Shown piece by piece: positions 1 through 5,492 of a DNA stretch of 5,524 nt (its first letter is position 1; each line of letters opens with the position of its first letter). The notes under the pieces are model-generated. The model made no database searches and was not told the DNA's origin. It was given only the letters and a program-made list of their open reading frames with translations. The stretch spans positions 1-5,524 of the forward strand of contig JAFYRZ010000009.1 in assembly GCA_017546745.1 (NCBI GenBank), given 5' to 3'. The stretch comes from Clostridia bacterium (lineage in GTDB: Bacteria > Bacillota_A > Clostridia > Oscillospirales > CAG-272). The translations under genes were made by a program, and so were the position numbers.

Positions 1-1250
1 CCGCCGGAGCAGAACATTCTTGCCCAGCAATCACGGCACGCGGGGCGCGCGTAGGCGTTGCAGGCGCGGAACTCGTTCTGCACGGGGGTGTTCGTCACAC
101 CGTCCCACACGTTGCCAAGCAGATACTTCTCGTCACCGACGAACTGGTGGCAGGGGTACAGATCACCCCAAGGGGTAACGGCCATATACTCGGTGCCGGA
201 GCCGCAGCCCGTGATGCGCTTGTAGATGCAGGGGCCGTTCTTAAGGTCGAGCATATAGTGGTAGAACGTAAACGGCCTGCCCTCGCGCTTCCTCTTTATC
301 ATCTCCTTGGCGAGTATCTCGTACTGCTCGAAGAGGATGGGAAGATCCTCGTCTGTGAGCGCGTAGGGGTCGCCGGGAGGACAAACGACGGGCTCCATAG
401 AAAGCTCGGTAAAGCCGAGATCCGCCATATGGAAGATATCGTTCGTAAAATCGGTGTTATTGTGGGTGAACGTGCCGCGCACGTAGTAGCCCTTGCCCCC
501 GCGCTTTTCTACAAGGCGCTGAAACTTGGGAACGATAGTGTCGTAGCTGCCGCGGCCGGCGTAGTCGCGGCGGAAGTGGTCGTTTACCTCGCGCCTGCCG
601 TCAAGGCTTAAAACGACGTTGCTCATCTCCTTGTTAAGGAAGTCCATAACCTCCTCGTCAAGAAGCACGCCGTTGGTGGTAAAGGTGAAGCGGAAGTTCT
701 TGTTATATTTGCCCTCTACCTCTCTTGCGTAGGCAACGAGCTGCTTTACGACGTCAAAATTCATCATAGGCTCACCGCCGAAGAAGTCTACCTCAAGGTT
801 TCTTCTCTCGTCCGAGTTCTTGATAAGGAAATCGAATGCTGCACGGCCTACCTCGAAGGACATAAGCGCCCTGTCACCGTGGTATTTGCCCTGGCTGGCA
901 AAGCAATACGAGCAGTTGAGGTTACAGGTGTGCGCAACGTGAAGGCAGAGTGCCTTTACGACCTTGCTGTTATTCTTGTAGACCTTGGCAAGCGGCTCGT
1001 ACTTGTCCTCGGAATAGAGCTTTCCTGCCTCGTGGAGCGTCCGCACGTCGGAAATACAGTCAATAATATCCTCGCGCGTAACGTCTGGGGTGTCGGGGTA
1101 TTTTTCGAGGATAGCCGAAACGATCTCTTCCTCGGTCTTATCCTTATACATTTCAATAATATCGTATGCAACCTCGTCAACCGCGTGAACAGAGCCGGAG
1201 GCGGTGTCAAGGACGATATTGTATCCGTTTAATTTATACTGATGTACCAT
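1..1250 (-). CDS. scfB: SCIFF peptide maturase (radical SAM/SPASM), 3'-truncated by window edge
   Basis: Cytosolic radical SAM enzyme that installs Cys-to-acceptor thioether bonds in the SCIFF precursor encoded just upstream (homologue of CteB from Clostridium thermocellum). I translated 416 complete codons from the ATG at 1250; the frame is open to the left edge, so the C-terminus is missing (family length is about 450, from memory). Residues 1-90 fit the leader-binding RRE domain, starting MVHQYKLNGYNIVLDTASG. The radical SAM cluster motif CNLNCSYC has Cys109, Cys113 and Cys116, and GGEP at 158-161 is the SAM-binding motif. SPASM/auxiliary-cluster cysteines follow at 341, 349, 367, 405, 408 and 414; the last ones lie close to the truncation, so further ligands probably lie outside. 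The start is supported by AGGAG at 1256-1260 with a 5-nt spacer. It lies 109 bp downstream of scfA on the same strand, behind a terminator-like hairpin, so it is probably expressed by read-through. Family assignment is near certain from the motifs and the adjacent SCIFF gene. Confidence 0.97.
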   Translation of the reverse strand, partial: MVHQYKLNGYNIVLDTASGSVHAVDEVAYDIIEMYKDKTEEEIVSAILEKYPDTPDVTREDIIDCISDVRTLHEAGKLYSEDKYEPLAKVYKNNSKVVKALCLHVAHTCNLNCSYCFASQGKYHGDRALMSFEVGRAAFDFLIKNSDERRNLEVDFFGGEPMMNFDVVKQLVAYAREVEGKYNKNFRFTFTTNGVLLDEEVMDFLNKEMSNVVLSLDGRREVNDHFRRDYAGRGSYDTIVPKFQRLVEKRGGKGYYVRGTFTHNNTDFTNDIFHMADLGFTELSMEPVVCPPGDPYALTDEDLPILFEQYEILAKEMIKRKREGRPFTFYHYMLDLKNGPCIYKRITGCGSGTEYMAVTPWGDLYPCHQFVGDEKYLLGNVWDGVTNTPVQNEFRACNAYARPACRDCWARMFCSG

Positions 1251-1255
1251 TTTAT

Positions 1256-1260
1256 CTCCT
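1256..1260 (-). promoter_or_regulatory. Ribosome binding site of scfB
   Basis: AGGAG on the minus strand, 5 nt before the ATG at 1250. It fixes the scfB start and shows that scfB has its own strong translation signal although it lies behind a transcriptional hairpin. Confidence 0.85.
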
Positions 1261-1311
1261 GAAGGGTGGGCGTTATGTACTCTTTTTGCCCTTAATTTGT
1301 CTTAAAATCCT

Positions 1312-1341
1312 AAAAAATCGCCGAGGTTATCGGCGATTTTT
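1312..1341 (-). terminator. Hairpin with T-run between scfA and scfB (leaky terminator/attenuator)
   Basis: A perfect 12-bp inverted repeat (1313-1324 with 1330-1341) around a 5-nt loop. The GC-rich core is TCGCCGA/TCGGCGA. On the minus strand the core is followed by six T residues, as in an intrinsic terminator; because A- and T-runs flank both sides it could also terminate plus-strand transcripts. It begins 18 nt after the scfA stop codon. I see no separate promoter in the remaining 60 bp before scfB, so I infer partial read-through, giving abundant short scfA transcript and less scfA-scfB transcript. Confidence 0.85.
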
Positions 1342-1359
1342 CTGAAGTATTATTTTAAA

Positions 1360-1509
1360 TCAGTTCTTCTTCTGATTCTCGCACTGCTGGTTAGCAACGC
1401 CGCAAGAGGTCTTGCAAGCAGACTGGCAGGAGGTCTGGCACTCGCCACAGCCGCCGCCGTTAACGGTCTTTGCAATATCCTTGGTCTCAATGGTCTTAAT
1501 TCTTTTCAT
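1360..1509 (-). CDS. scfA: Six-cysteine ranthipeptide precursor SCIFF
   Basis: Small RiPP precursor of 49 residues and substrate of the adjacent maturase ScfB, which crosslinks core cysteines to nearby residues. The leader begins MKRIKTIETKDIAKTVNGGG. The core carries all six family cysteines, at 21, 24, 28, 32, 36 and 43, in the pattern CGECQTSCQSACKTSC followed by GVANQQCEN. This matches the SCIFF (six Cys in forty-five residues) family very closely. The ATG at 1509 is preceded by GAGGG (1517-1521) with a 7-nt spacer. It has its own consensus promoter, and a hairpin just after the stop separates it from scfB. Odd point: residue 37, directly after Cys36, is Gly; as I recall the family, this site is usually Thr and accepts the thioether from Cys32. 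Ranthipeptides have been linked to cell-density signalling in some clostridia; a role here is unknown. Confidence 0.96.
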   Translation of the reverse strand: MKRIKTIETKDIAKTVNGGGCGECQTSCQSACKTSCGVANQQCENQKKN

Positions 1510-1516
1510 TTGTAAG

Positions 1517-1521
1517 CCCTC
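1517..1521 (-). promoter_or_regulatory. Ribosome binding site of scfA
   Basis: GAGGG on the minus strand, 7 nt before the ATG at 1509. It supports translation of this short gene. Confidence 0.75.
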
Positions 1522-1552
1522 AGCTTTCTAAAATTTAAATATTTACGGAAAT

Positions 1553-1581
1553 ATTATAACACTATCTTTATCGGTTGTCAA
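1553..1581 (-). promoter_or_regulatory. Consensus sigma-A promoter of scfA
   Basis: Minus strand: -35 TTGACA (1576-1581), an exact 17-nt spacer, and -10 TATAAT (1553-1558). Both hexamers match the consensus fully. The expected transcription start is near 1546, giving a 5' leader of about 37 nt that contains the scfA ribosome binding site. The -35 box begins only 10 bp after the ATPase stop codon. No operator-like repeat overlaps it, so I infer strong, largely constitutive expression. Confidence 0.9.
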
Positions 1582-1591
1582 TAGTTTTTAT

Positions 1592-3967
1592 TTATTTGGC
1601 TCTTTTAGCCTTTTTCTTTTCCTTGATTTTTGCAACCAGAGCCGAAACACCGCTCTCGATATTCCTGCCAAAGAGCGCGAAAACGAAGCTTATCGCAAGT
1701 CCTATGCCAAGAGTACCGAAGAGGTAGAGCATATTATCAAACGCGGGGATAAGCTTAAGCATATCGCCAAGGAAAAGGGTAGCAACGGGGAAGGTCACGC
1801 AAAGGCCCAAGGCAACGATGCCGACGACGGCAAAGCGCCACTTGTTAAACGGACGGCAAAGCGAAACGAGGTTAACGAAGCCTACGATGGTAACCGTAAG
1901 CATAGCAACCGCGTTTCTCGTCATCTCGTCTATCGAGAACGCGGAGGCAACGATCATAGCCGCAAGCGTCGGGATAAACAGGGCAAGTGCGCTCGGCACG
2001 CTCTTTACAAGCACCGCCTCAAGGAACGAGCCCTTGATCCTCTCGTTGTTGGGCTCAAGCGCCAAAAGAACGGAGGCGATACCGATAACGAAGAGCTCGA
2101 GCGGCATAAACTGGCTCGGCTCAAAGGGATAGCCCGAAACGGTGACGATCGCGTAGAGCGAGAGCGCTATGGTAAGTATGGTTTTCATAAGGAAGAGAGA
2201 AGCCGACTGACGCACGTTGTTTATACAGCGCCTGCCCTCTCTTACAACGTCGGGAAGAGTGGAGAAATCCGAGTCGAGAAGAACGATCTGCGAAACCTTT
2301 TTCGCAACGTCAGAGCCCTCGCCCATCGCGATAGCGCAGTTGGATTCCTTAAGCGCTAAGGTATCGTTAACGCCGTCACCGGTCATAGCAACCGTGTGAC
2401 CGAGCCTCTTTAATTCCTTGATAAGAAGCACCTTTTGCTCGGGGGTAACTCTGCCGAATACCGCATAGTCCTCGGCTACGGCCAAAAGCTCCTCGTCGGT
2501 AAGCTTTTCGCAGGAGATATATTTTTCTGCGTTATTAACGCCGACCCTTGCCGCGATAGAGGAAACGGTTGCTGCGTGGTCGCCGGAGATTATCTTTACG
2601 GTAACGCCCTGGTCCTGGAACTTGGCAATCGTTTCAGCCGCCGCGGGACGTATCCTGTCGCTTATCGCGATCATAGCGACCGCAACTCCATCACCGCCAA
2701 GGCTATTAAGCCTTGCAAGCACCAAAACGCGCTCTCCGCGCTTTGCGTGCGCGTCTATTTCCTCGTCAAGCTCTGCGGAAATTTCGCAGGGGGTGAAATG
2801 GGGTGCGCCTATAGCGTACGCGCCAACGCCCTCGATATCGACCGCGGAGAACTTTCTCTCGGAGGAGAAGGGGATTCTGTCGGTGATCGTCGCATCCTCC
2901 TTGCCGAAATACTCGATAAGCGCGCGCGAGGTGTTGTTGATGGACATCTCCGAGCCCTCTACAATAGCCATAATGCGGCGGATCTCCTCGTCGGACGTGC
3001 CGTCGAGCGATCTTGCGGCGGTAACGTACATCGTGCCGTCGGTGATAGTGCCGGTCTTATCAAGGCAAACGACGTCTGCCGAGGCAAGCATCTCGATAGA
3101 GTACATATCCTGCACGAGCGTGCGCTTTTTTGCAAGGATGATGACCGAGAGGGTAAGGGTTATCGTAACGAGAAGGTACGCGCCCGCAGGTATCATACCG
3201 ATAACCGAGCCGCAGGTCTTTATCACCGCGTATGCGAAGTCGTAATTCTCGCGGTATGCGAACCAGTTTGCAAGCAGCATAAGCGCCGCCATCGGAACGA
3301 GAAGCATACCTATGTATTTTATAAGGTTGTTAAGGTCGCGGAAAAGGTTAGACGCAGGCGCCTTAAAGCCCTTTGCCGCCTTTTCTATCTTGTGAACGTA
3401 GTTATCCTTGCCGACCCTTGTGACCTTGGCGAAAATGCCGCCCGAAACGAGAAAGCTTCCGGCAAGCAGCTCGTCACCGTCGGTCTTTTTTATAGCGTTT
3501 GATTCACCCGTAAGCATAGACTCGTTTGCCTCGGCAAGTCCCGAGACAACGACTGCATCGGAGAGTATCTGCTCGCCAAGCTCTATCCACATAACGTCGC
3601 CAAGCACGATGTCCTCCGACTTGACGGTTATAATTTCGCCGTCCCTGACCACTCTTGCCGTGGGGTTCGTGGTGACCGATATCTTCTCGACCGTGCGCTT
3701 TGCGCGGACCTCTTGGATTATCGCGATAAGCACGTTTGGAATAATTATCGCAAGGAAGGTAAGGTTGGAATAGCTCTTGAAGATAACGAGGATTATCGCA
3801 ACGATCGCCCACACCATATTGAAAAAGGTGAAAAGGTTGCTCGTGATGATCTCACCGTAGCTTTTTCCGTTTTTTTCGTTGGTAACGTTACTTAAGCCCT
3901 CTGCCTTTAGTCTTTCCGCCTCGGCAGACGAAAGACCCTCGGGGAGCTTTTTTTCTTCTACGCTCAT
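1592..3967 (-). CDS. CtpE/Exp7-like P-type cation-transporting ATPase
   Basis: Integral membrane pump of 791 residues that moves a cation using ATP through an aspartyl-phosphate intermediate. The layout is complete: TM1-2 (about 41-87), actuator domain with phosphatase loop TGES (153-156), TM3-4 (about 218-279), phosphorylation motif DKTGT with Asp303, a compact nucleotide domain (about 311-435, with KFSA at 372-375), SGDH (461-464), the P-domain hinge TGDGVND (529-535), then six C-terminal TM segments (about 589-767) and a basic tail. There are no N-terminal heavy-metal CxxC motifs, so it is not a Cu/Zn/Cd (P1B) pump. The N-terminal GLSSAEAERLKAEGLSN and the small N-domain resemble the CtpE/Exp7 subgroup; mycobacterial CtpE is linked to calcium uptake. 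Odd point: the TM4 ion-site motif reads PAGA (260-263), not PEGL. The start is supported by AGGAG (3975-3979, 7-nt spacer). Ca2+ is the likeliest ion by family, but the substrate is uncertain. Confidence 0.93.
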   Translation of the reverse strand: MSVEEKKLPEGLSSAEAERLKAEGLSNVTNEKNGKSYGEIITSNLFTFFNMVWAIVAIILVIFKSYSNLTFLAIIIPNVLIAIIQEVRAKRTVEKISVTTNPTARVVRDGEIITVKSEDIVLGDVMWIELGEQILSDAVVVSGLAEANESMLTGESNAIKKTDGDELLAGSFLVSGGIFAKVTRVGKDNYVHKIEKAAKGFKAPASNLFRDLNNLIKYIGMLLVPMAALMLLANWFAYRENYDFAYAVIKTCGSVIGMIPAGAYLLVTITLTLSVIILAKKRTLVQDMYSIEMLASADVVCLDKTGTITDGTMYVTAARSLDGTSDEEIRRIMAIVEGSEMSINNTSRALIEYFGKEDATITDRIPFSSERKFSAVDIEGVGAYAIGAPHFTPCEISAELDEEIDAHAKRGERVLVLARLNSLGGDGVAVAMIAISDRIRPAAAETIAKFQDQGVTVKIISGDHAATVSSIAARVGVNNAEKYISCEKLTDEELLAVAEDYAVFGRVTPEQKVLLIKELKRLGHTVAMTGDGVNDTLALKESNCAIAMGEGSDVAKKVSQIVLLDSDFSTLPDVVREGRRCINNVRQSASLFLMKTILTIALSLYAIVTVSGYPFEPSQFMPLELFVIGIASVLLALEPNNERIKGSFLEAVLVKSVPSALALFIPTLAAMIVASAFSIDEMTRNAVAMLTVTIVGFVNLVSLCRPFNKWRFAVVGIVALGLCVTFPVATLFLGDMLKLIPAFDNMLYLFGTLGIGLAISFVFALFGRNIESGVSALVAKIKEKKKAKRAK

Positions 3968-3974
3968 TTCTTTA

Positions 3975-3979
3975 CTCCT
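3975..3979 (-). promoter_or_regulatory. Ribosome binding site of the P-type ATPase
   Basis: AGGAG on the minus strand with a 7-nt spacer to the ATG at 3967. It supports the chosen start. Confidence 0.85.
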
Positions 3980-4003
3980 GCTAAATTATAATTTGCAATT
4001 ATT

Positions 4004-4032
4004 ATTATAGCAACGCGCGCGCCGCTTGTCAA
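4004..4032 (-). promoter_or_regulatory. Consensus sigma-A promoter of the P-type ATPase
   Basis: Minus strand: -35 TTGACA (4027-4032), a 17-nt spacer, and -10 TATAAT (4004-4009), both perfect. The spacer contains an alternating C/G run (4014-4022), unusual in such an AT-rich setting. An inverted repeat TTGTCA (4026-4031)/TGACAA (4052-4057) with a 20-nt gap overlaps the -35 box and might be an operator. The predicted leader is only about 30 nt, which leaves no room for a riboswitch. Confidence 0.88.
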
Positions 4033-4052
4033 GCATAAAAGTCGGTATGTCT

Positions 4053-4186
4053 GACAAAATCTGCGGGCTTCCTCGGGGCGGGCGGCTTGCGCAAGAAATA
4101 AGAAAAAGCATAACCTTTAAAAGGTCAGAGGCTTGTTTTAGATAAAATCGGAGCGACCGACGTCTTGCTTCGACAAAATCCGCGGG
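4053..4186. repeat. Segment bounded by 15-bp direct repeats
   Basis: GACAAAATCTGCGGG (4053-4067) recurs as GACAAAATCCGCGGG (4172-4186), 14 of 15 identical. A weaker third version, GATAAAATCGGAGCG, sits at 4141-4155. Between them are the 10-bp palindrome CTTGCGCAAG (4086-4095) and the short inverted repeat ACCTTT/AAAGGT (4113-4125). The arrangement could be a remnant of a dispersed intergenic repeat or a set of protein-binding sites; the sequence alone does not decide. Confidence 0.5.
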
Positions 4187-4217
4187 TGTATATCGCACCG
4201 TTTAGGGAGGGCGAAAA

Positions 4218-4236
4218 TATCAAATAAGTACAAATT
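4218..4236 (+). repeat. Distal copy of the araC-upstream direct repeat
   Basis: TATCAAATAAGTACAAATT matches the proximal copy at 4282-4300 in 16 of 19 positions, including the first 11 without mismatch. It lies 64 bp upstream of that copy, about six helical turns, so both copies would face the same side of the DNA. It is a candidate distal operator for the downstream AraC-type protein. Confidence 0.6.
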
Positions 4237-4281
4237 GGAAAATATGGAATTGTTCGGATTTTAGAGTTTTTTTCAAAAATG

Positions 4282-4300
4282 TATCAAATAAGCCAAAATT
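4282..4300 (+). repeat. Proximal copy of the araC-upstream direct repeat
   Basis: TATCAAATAAGCCAAAATT ends 4 bp before the -35 box of the araC promoter, a placement typical for an activator that contacts RNA polymerase. With the distal copy it forms a plausible AraC-type operator pair for autoregulation. This is inference from position and repetition only. Confidence 0.6.
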
Positions 4301-4304
4301 AATA

Positions 4305-4333
4305 TTGATTCTGCGAATAAATTGTGCTATAAT
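4305..4333 (+). promoter_or_regulatory. Promoter of the AraC-family regulator gene
   Basis: -35 TTGATT (4305-4310), a 17-nt spacer, and -10 TATAAT (4328-4333) preceded by TGC, giving an extended -10. The expected start is near 4340, with a leader of about 70 nt before the ATG at 4410. The -35 is imperfect, unlike those of the other two promoters in the window, which would suit control by an activator. Confidence 0.85.
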
Positions 4334-4396
4334 TTAGTTGAGCGTGAAAAAACGGCGCTTTTTATGAATAAGGAACAAGGTCAAAATAATGAAAGT

Positions 4397-4401
4397 GGAG
4401 G
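4397..4401 (+). promoter_or_regulatory. Ribosome binding site that decides the araC-type start
   Basis: GGAGG, 8 nt before the ATG at 4410. It lies inside the seven codons that would be added by the alternative in-frame ATG at 4389, which has only a weak AAGG at a longer distance. This favours the downstream start. Confidence 0.75.
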
Positions 4402-4409
4402 TTCAGGCA

Positions 4410-5279
4410 ATGAGAGAAACAAAAAATGAAATAGTTTTAAATAACGTGCCGGGACTTTCCGTGCATATTCAATACTCCGAGAGAGAGGGAGAAAGAGTTC
4501 CTTTTGCAACCATTCCGATGCACTATCACAATGAGATCGAGCTTCTCTTCGTTATAAAGGGCGGAAAGAGGGTAGTGGTTGACGGAGTTAGCTACGATGC
4601 GGGAGAGGGAGACGTAATCTTCGTAAATTCAGGTGTGCCTCACGCCGTTTACAACACGGTTGAGCCGCTTGCCACCTTTCTTGTCCAGTTTAAGGAGAAA
4701 AATTTCGTAGAGTCAGACATTTCGCTGATGACAAGCTTTAACTCGAAACTTAAAAGCATTTCCGAGGTTGCCGTCGGTCTTATCAAGAATAAAGAGGTTT
4801 TCGCCTCGGCGCTTGCGATCCTGAACGAGTCGCGAGAGATGGACGTCGCCAGCGATATGTTCATAAAGGGCGAGATATGTAAGATCCTCGGCTTCCTTTA
4901 CAGGGGAAAATACCTCGTTAAGCCGGATAGCGTAAAGGCTCCGCGCGATGCAGAGAAGATCGAACCCATCATTGCTTATATCAATAAGAATTACAGCGAG
5001 GTTATAACCCTCGATGACGCAAGCGCCCTCTTGGGCTTTGACCCGAGCTACTTCTGCCGTCTTTTTAAGCGCGCGACCGGCGCATCCTTTACAGAGTACC
5101 TTAATTTTGTGAGAGTTTCGAATGCAGAGAAGCTTCTTACAAAAACAAGAAAGAGTATTCTCGAGATCTCGGAGGCGGTAGGCTTCTCGTCGGTTTCCTA
5201 TTTTAACCGTATTTTTAAGAAGTATAAGAGCTGCTCACCGAGATATTATAGGTCCGCCAAGCACGGAGAGAATATGTAG
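4410..5279 (+). CDS. AraC-family transcriptional regulator with N-terminal cupin
   Basis: DNA-binding cytosolic regulator of 289 residues, the usual length for the family. The N-terminal half is a cupin effector-binding domain (about 15-95), with PMHYHNEIELLFVIKGG at 36-52, GDVIFVNSGVPHAVYN at 67-82, and histidines at 38, 40 and 78. A helical linker follows. The C-terminal AraC/XylS domain (about 185-282) has both helix-turn-helix units: one around LDDASALLGFDPSYFCRLFK (201-220) and one around ILEISEAVGFSSVSYFNRIF (250-269), ending in the family signature SPRYYR. Such proteins in Clostridia often sense sugars and activate carbohydrate genes, but no transporter or glycosidase is visible here, so the effector is unknown. 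I prefer the ATG at 4410 over 4389 because GGAGG (4397-4401) precedes it. The gene is divergent from the ATPase and has its own extended -10 promoter with a direct-repeat pair upstream. Confidence 0.95.
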   Translation: MRETKNEIVLNNVPGLSVHIQYSEREGERVPFATIPMHYHNEIELLFVIKGGKRVVVDGVSYDAGEGDVIFVNSGVPHAVYNTVEPLATFLVQFKEKNFVESDISLMTSFNSKLKSISEVAVGLIKNKEVFASALAILNESREMDVASDMFIKGEICKILGFLYRGKYLVKPDSVKAPRDAEKIEPIIAYINKNYSEVITLDDASALLGFDPSYFCRLFKRATGASFTEYLNFVRVSNAEKLLTKTRKSILEISEAVGFSSVSYFNRIFKKYKSCSPRYYRSAKHGENM

Positions 5280-5280
5280 C

Positions 5281-5311
5281 GCGGTGCCTTTTGGTGTAAC
5301 CGAACAAAAAG
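5281..5311 (+). repeat. Structured intergenic repeat, copy 1
   Basis: It begins 2 bp after the araC-type stop codon: GCGGTGCCTTTTGGTG, then TAACCGAACAAAAAG. It matches copy 2 at 5493-5524 except for three substitutions and one extra A. Two of the substitutions fall in a possible 4-bp stem (TGCC/GGTG here, CGCC/GGCG in copy 2) and keep it paired, and the third is in the loop. Confidence 0.75.
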
Positions 5312-5407
5312 CGGTAATGGCTTTCTTGTACTTTTACCGAAAAATTGCAGGAGAAGGCTGAGGTTGAAAACCTACGGTTTTCTCCTTTTTAACTTAGCTT
5401 TTTGTTC
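5302..5407. repeat. Segment bounded by 11-bp inverted repeats
   Basis: GAACAAAAAGC (5302-5312) and GCTTTTTGTTC (5397-5407) are perfect inverted copies. Inside lie a CGGTAA/TTACCG stem (5312-5317 with 5334-5339) and the terminator hairpin. The layout resembles a small non-coding palindromic element without a coding region. The outer repeats are A/T-rich, so partial chance origin cannot be excluded. Confidence 0.55.
5349..5390 (+). terminator. Rho-independent terminator after the araC-type gene
   Basis: AGGAGAA (5349-5355) pairs with TTCTCCT (5380-5386), and an inner stem AGGTT (5361-5365) pairs with AACCT (5369-5373) around a GAA loop. A run of T ends at 5390. It lies about 70 bp after the stop codon and would end the araC-type transcript. 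Confidence 0.72.
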
Positions 5408-5408
5408 T

Positions 5409-5466
5409 ATTTCCGTTCGCTTCCTCTCGACGTACGTATGTACGCCTTCGGGTCGCGAACGAAAAT
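5409..5466. repeat. Imperfect palindrome (cruciform-like)
   Basis: ATTTCCGTTCGC (5409-5420) is complementary to GCGAACGAAAAT (5455-5466) with one mismatch. CGAC (5428-5431) can pair with GTCG (5452-5455), and an inner CGTAC (5431-5435)/GTACG (5440-5444) is self-complementary. No open frame of note runs through it. It lies between the two copies of the structured repeat and is probably part of the same repeated region. Confidence 0.6.
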
Positions 5467-5492
5467 TTCCCCACAAAATCCCCTCGCGCTAT

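Larger units (their letters stand above)
3968..4409. other. Divergent intergenic region between ATPase and araC-type gene
   Basis: This 442-bp stretch separates two divergent genes. From left to right it holds the ATPase ribosome binding site and promoter, a segment with short direct repeats (4053-4186), a pair of 19-bp direct repeats (4218-4300), and the araC promoter and ribosome binding site. A 70-codon open frame on the minus strand (3986-4198) runs straight through the ATPase promoter, has no convincing ribosome binding site and shows no recognisable domain, so I do not call a gene. I see no tRNA or riboswitch. Confidence 0.7.

Noticed and set aside
147..1232. Plus-strand open frames of 154 and 117 codons and a minus-strand 84-codon frame in the left part
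   Set aside because: They are shadows of scfB, whose frame is open across 1-1250 and carries all radical SAM/SPASM motifs; none has a recognisable domain.
1598..1615. Plus-strand terminator-like hairpin GGCT/AGCC with T-run
   Set aside because: The stem has only 4 bp and lies in the end of the ATPase coding sequence; no plus-strand gene precedes it.
2435..3502. Plus-strand open frame of 355 codons opposite the ATPase
   Set aside because: It lies entirely antisense to the P-type ATPase. The translation is rich in Arg, Cys and Gly with no domain or good ribosome binding site; it reflects the codon bias of the real gene.
3985..4013. Second promoter-like pair on the minus strand (TTGCTA, 17 nt, TATAAT)
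   Set aside because: Transcription would start inside or next to the ATPase ribosome binding site, leaving no usable leader, and the -35 is weak beside the perfect promoter just upstream.
3986..4198. Minus-strand 70-codon open frame in the divergent intergenic region
   Set aside because: It overlaps the perfect ATPase promoter, has no clear ribosome binding site and contains the direct repeats; no family is recognisable.
4389..4409. Upstream in-frame ATG for the AraC-type gene
   Set aside because: It has only a weak ribosome binding site, whereas GGAGG sits 8 nt before the ATG at 4410. It remains possible and would add seven residues.
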